From contig OY782882.1 of assembly GCA_963678485.1 (NCBI GenBank), forward strand, positions 2,356,001-2,420,000: 64,000 bases of DNA, given 5' to 3'. Position numbers and translations under genes: made by a program. Under the pieces are notes generated by a model that did no database searches, was not told the origin of the DNA, and saw only the letters and a list, made by a program, of their open reading frames with translations. Source of the DNA: CALGYY01 sp963678485 (GTDB lineage: Bacteria > Bacteroidota > Bacteroidia > Bacteroidales > CAIWKO01). Of this stretch, positions 62,910 to 64,000 are shown in pieces. Positions within the stretch are counted from its first letter, which is position 1. Every line of letters begins with the position of its first letter.

Positions 62910-64000
62910 ATGTATGCGATCATCGACGTTGAAACCACCGGCACTGGTGCGCGTTTCGGGAAGATAACAGAAATTGCTGTTTACCTTCATGATGGGCATG
63001 GTGTGGTGGATGAATTCGTGAGTTTGATTAATCCCGAATGTAATATTCCCTATTTTATTACACGATTAACGGGAATTAGCAACGAAATGGTAGCACACGC
63101 ACCACGCTTTTGTGAAGTTGCGAAACGTATTGTTGAGATTACTGAAAATGCCGTCTTTGTCGCGCACAATGCAGCTTTCGATTATGGGTTTATCCGTGAA
63201 GAGTTTCTTCGGCTGGGATATAATTATCAACGCGAAACGTTATGCACAGTAAAGCTTAGTCGCGCCTTACTTCCAGGAATGAATTCTTATAGTCTGGGGA
63301 AATTATGTGAGGTGCTGCGCATCAGCAATAACAGTCGCCATCGTGCGGCGGGCGATGCATTGGCTACAGTAAAACTGTTCGAACTACTGCTCCAGCGGAA
63401 GGGGAATATGGAGCTGCAAAACGTTACCAAAAGTAAAGCTGCAAAAAATAGTTTGTGCAAGGAACAGTGGGATATTCTAGCGGGATTGCCTGGAGAAACG
63501 GGTGTTTACTATCTGCATGACCACGAGCAGAAACTTATTTATGTTGGGAAAAGTTGTAATATCCGCGATCGTGTTCATCAGCATTTGTTGAACACCAGCA
63601 CACGAAGAGCCAGGGAAATGAAGGATCGTATCAAGTCAGTAAGCTTCGAACGTACCGGGAGTGAACTGCTTGCATTACTAAAAGAATCTGATGAAATAAA
63701 ATCACTGAAGCCCCTTTACAATCGTGCACAGCGAAGATCACTCAATGTTTTTGGATTATATGGTGAAGCAAGCGACAAAGGATATTTGTGCCTGAGAATA
63801 CGCAAGAATACGAGCAGAGAAGTGCCTGTAGTTTCATTTAACGGAATGAGCGAGGCTAAAGAATTTCTGTTTCGACTGACGGCTGAGTATGAGTTGTGTC
63901 AAGGCTTGAATGGGCTGTATCCCGGATCCGGGGCTTGCTTCCAGCATGCGATTCGTCAATGCCATGGCGCTTGTATCGGAGAGGAAGCAGTGAGTGATTA
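62910..64000 (+). CDS. DEDDh exonuclease fused to GIY-YIG nuclease (runs off right edge)
   Basis: At least 363 residues; no stop before the window ends. The N-terminal DnaQ/epsilon-type exonuclease opens with AIIDVETTG (Exo I, DxE), has VFVAHNAAFDYGFI (Exo II) and SRHRAAGDALAT (Exo III, HxxxxD). From about 190 a UvrC/Cho-like GIY-YIG domain follows: GETGVYYLHDHEQKLIYVGKS, VHQHL, E near SELLALLKESDEIKSLKPLYN. The rest resembles the end of such fusions (CHGACIGEE). Family knowledge: this build occurs in Bacteroidota as an Ercc/Cho-type repair nuclease. Starts 2 bases after the lexA-like stop, so it is the second gene of that unit, which supports a repair role. Confidence 0.9.
   Translation, partial: MYAIIDVETTGTGARFGKITEIAVYLHDGHGVVDEFVSLINPECNIPYFITRLTGISNEMVAHAPRFCEVAKRIVEITENAVFVAHNAAFDYGFIREEFLRLGYNYQRETLCTVKLSRALLPGMNSYSLGKLCEVLRISNNSRHRAAGDALATVKLFELLLQRKGNMELQNVTKSKAAKNSLCKEQWDILAGLPGETGVYYLHDHEQKLIYVGKSCNIRDRVHQHLLNTSTRRAREMKDRIKSVSFERTGSELLALLKESDEIKSLKPLYNRAQRRSLNVFGLYGEASDKGYLCLRIRKNTSREVPVVSFNGMSEAKEFLFRLTAEYELCQGLNGLYPGSGACFQHAIRQCHGACIGEEAVSD

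Overview
The window looks like the chromosome of a Bacteroidota member, probably of the Sphingobacteriia/Chitinophagia kind. Evidence: DNA of moderate to low GC; several secreted proteins ending in a type IX secretion (T9SS) sorting domain; promoters of the Bacteroidota form TTTG-N19..22-TAnnTTTG (tRNA-Val, mltD-like gene, M1 peptidase); few Shine-Dalgarno sequences; collagen-like and Rhs/YD-repeat proteins typical of the phylum. No ribosomal RNA gene and no intact transposase was seen.

Layout. 1-5.3 kb: start of a phosphate acetyltransferase gene, a membrane metallophosphoesterase, a small secreted pentad-repeat protein, a repeat-rich gap, and a radical SAM/SPASM gene behind an AI-2E-type permease. 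5.6-8.9 kb: a 1091-residue secreted protein with nine 79-80-residue repeats and a T9SS tail. 9-20 kb: gltX, a second-type DNA polymerase III alpha (dnaE2-like), a LysM lytic transglycosylase, a hypothetical and glnS. 20.3-27.9 kb: an accessory island with an orphan Rhs C-terminal tip, a candidate immunity gene touching it, at least three related orphan immunity-like genes, paired four-helix membrane proteins and two copies (one truncated) of the small secreted protein that usually goes with Rhs genes. 28-35 kb: three collagen-like surface protein loci, two of them near-identical two-gene operons. 35.6-43 kb: udk, an M43 metalloprotease, the prkA-yeaH pair and two tRNA-Val genes, the second with a duplicated 3' end. 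43.4-49 kb: lipoprotein/outer-membrane and hypothetical genes and a large membrane protein with a fascin-like tail. 49-52.7 kb: tolC-hlyD-tsaB operon. 53.3-60.8 kb: envelope cluster (M1 peptidase, OmpA-like, SPOR, RlpA, M48 peptidase). 60.9-64 kb: divergent dinB and lexA-like genes, the latter followed by a DEDDh exonuclease/GIY-YIG fusion running off the window.

Two things tie the window together. First, a 20-base element (19 of 20 bases identical) lies upstream of the dnaE2-like gene and again, 47 kb away, between dinB and the lexA-like gene, which points to one DNA-damage regulon. Second, the intergenic gaps hold a mosaic repeat family: a palindrome of the form GTCATCCCGGACTTGATCCGGG, CCCCTCGAC..CGCTCGGGG units, and arrays of AACCCCAT(A/T), whose complement is rich in G4 runs. 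The 20-28 kb island is the best candidate for a poorly described toxin-immunity system.
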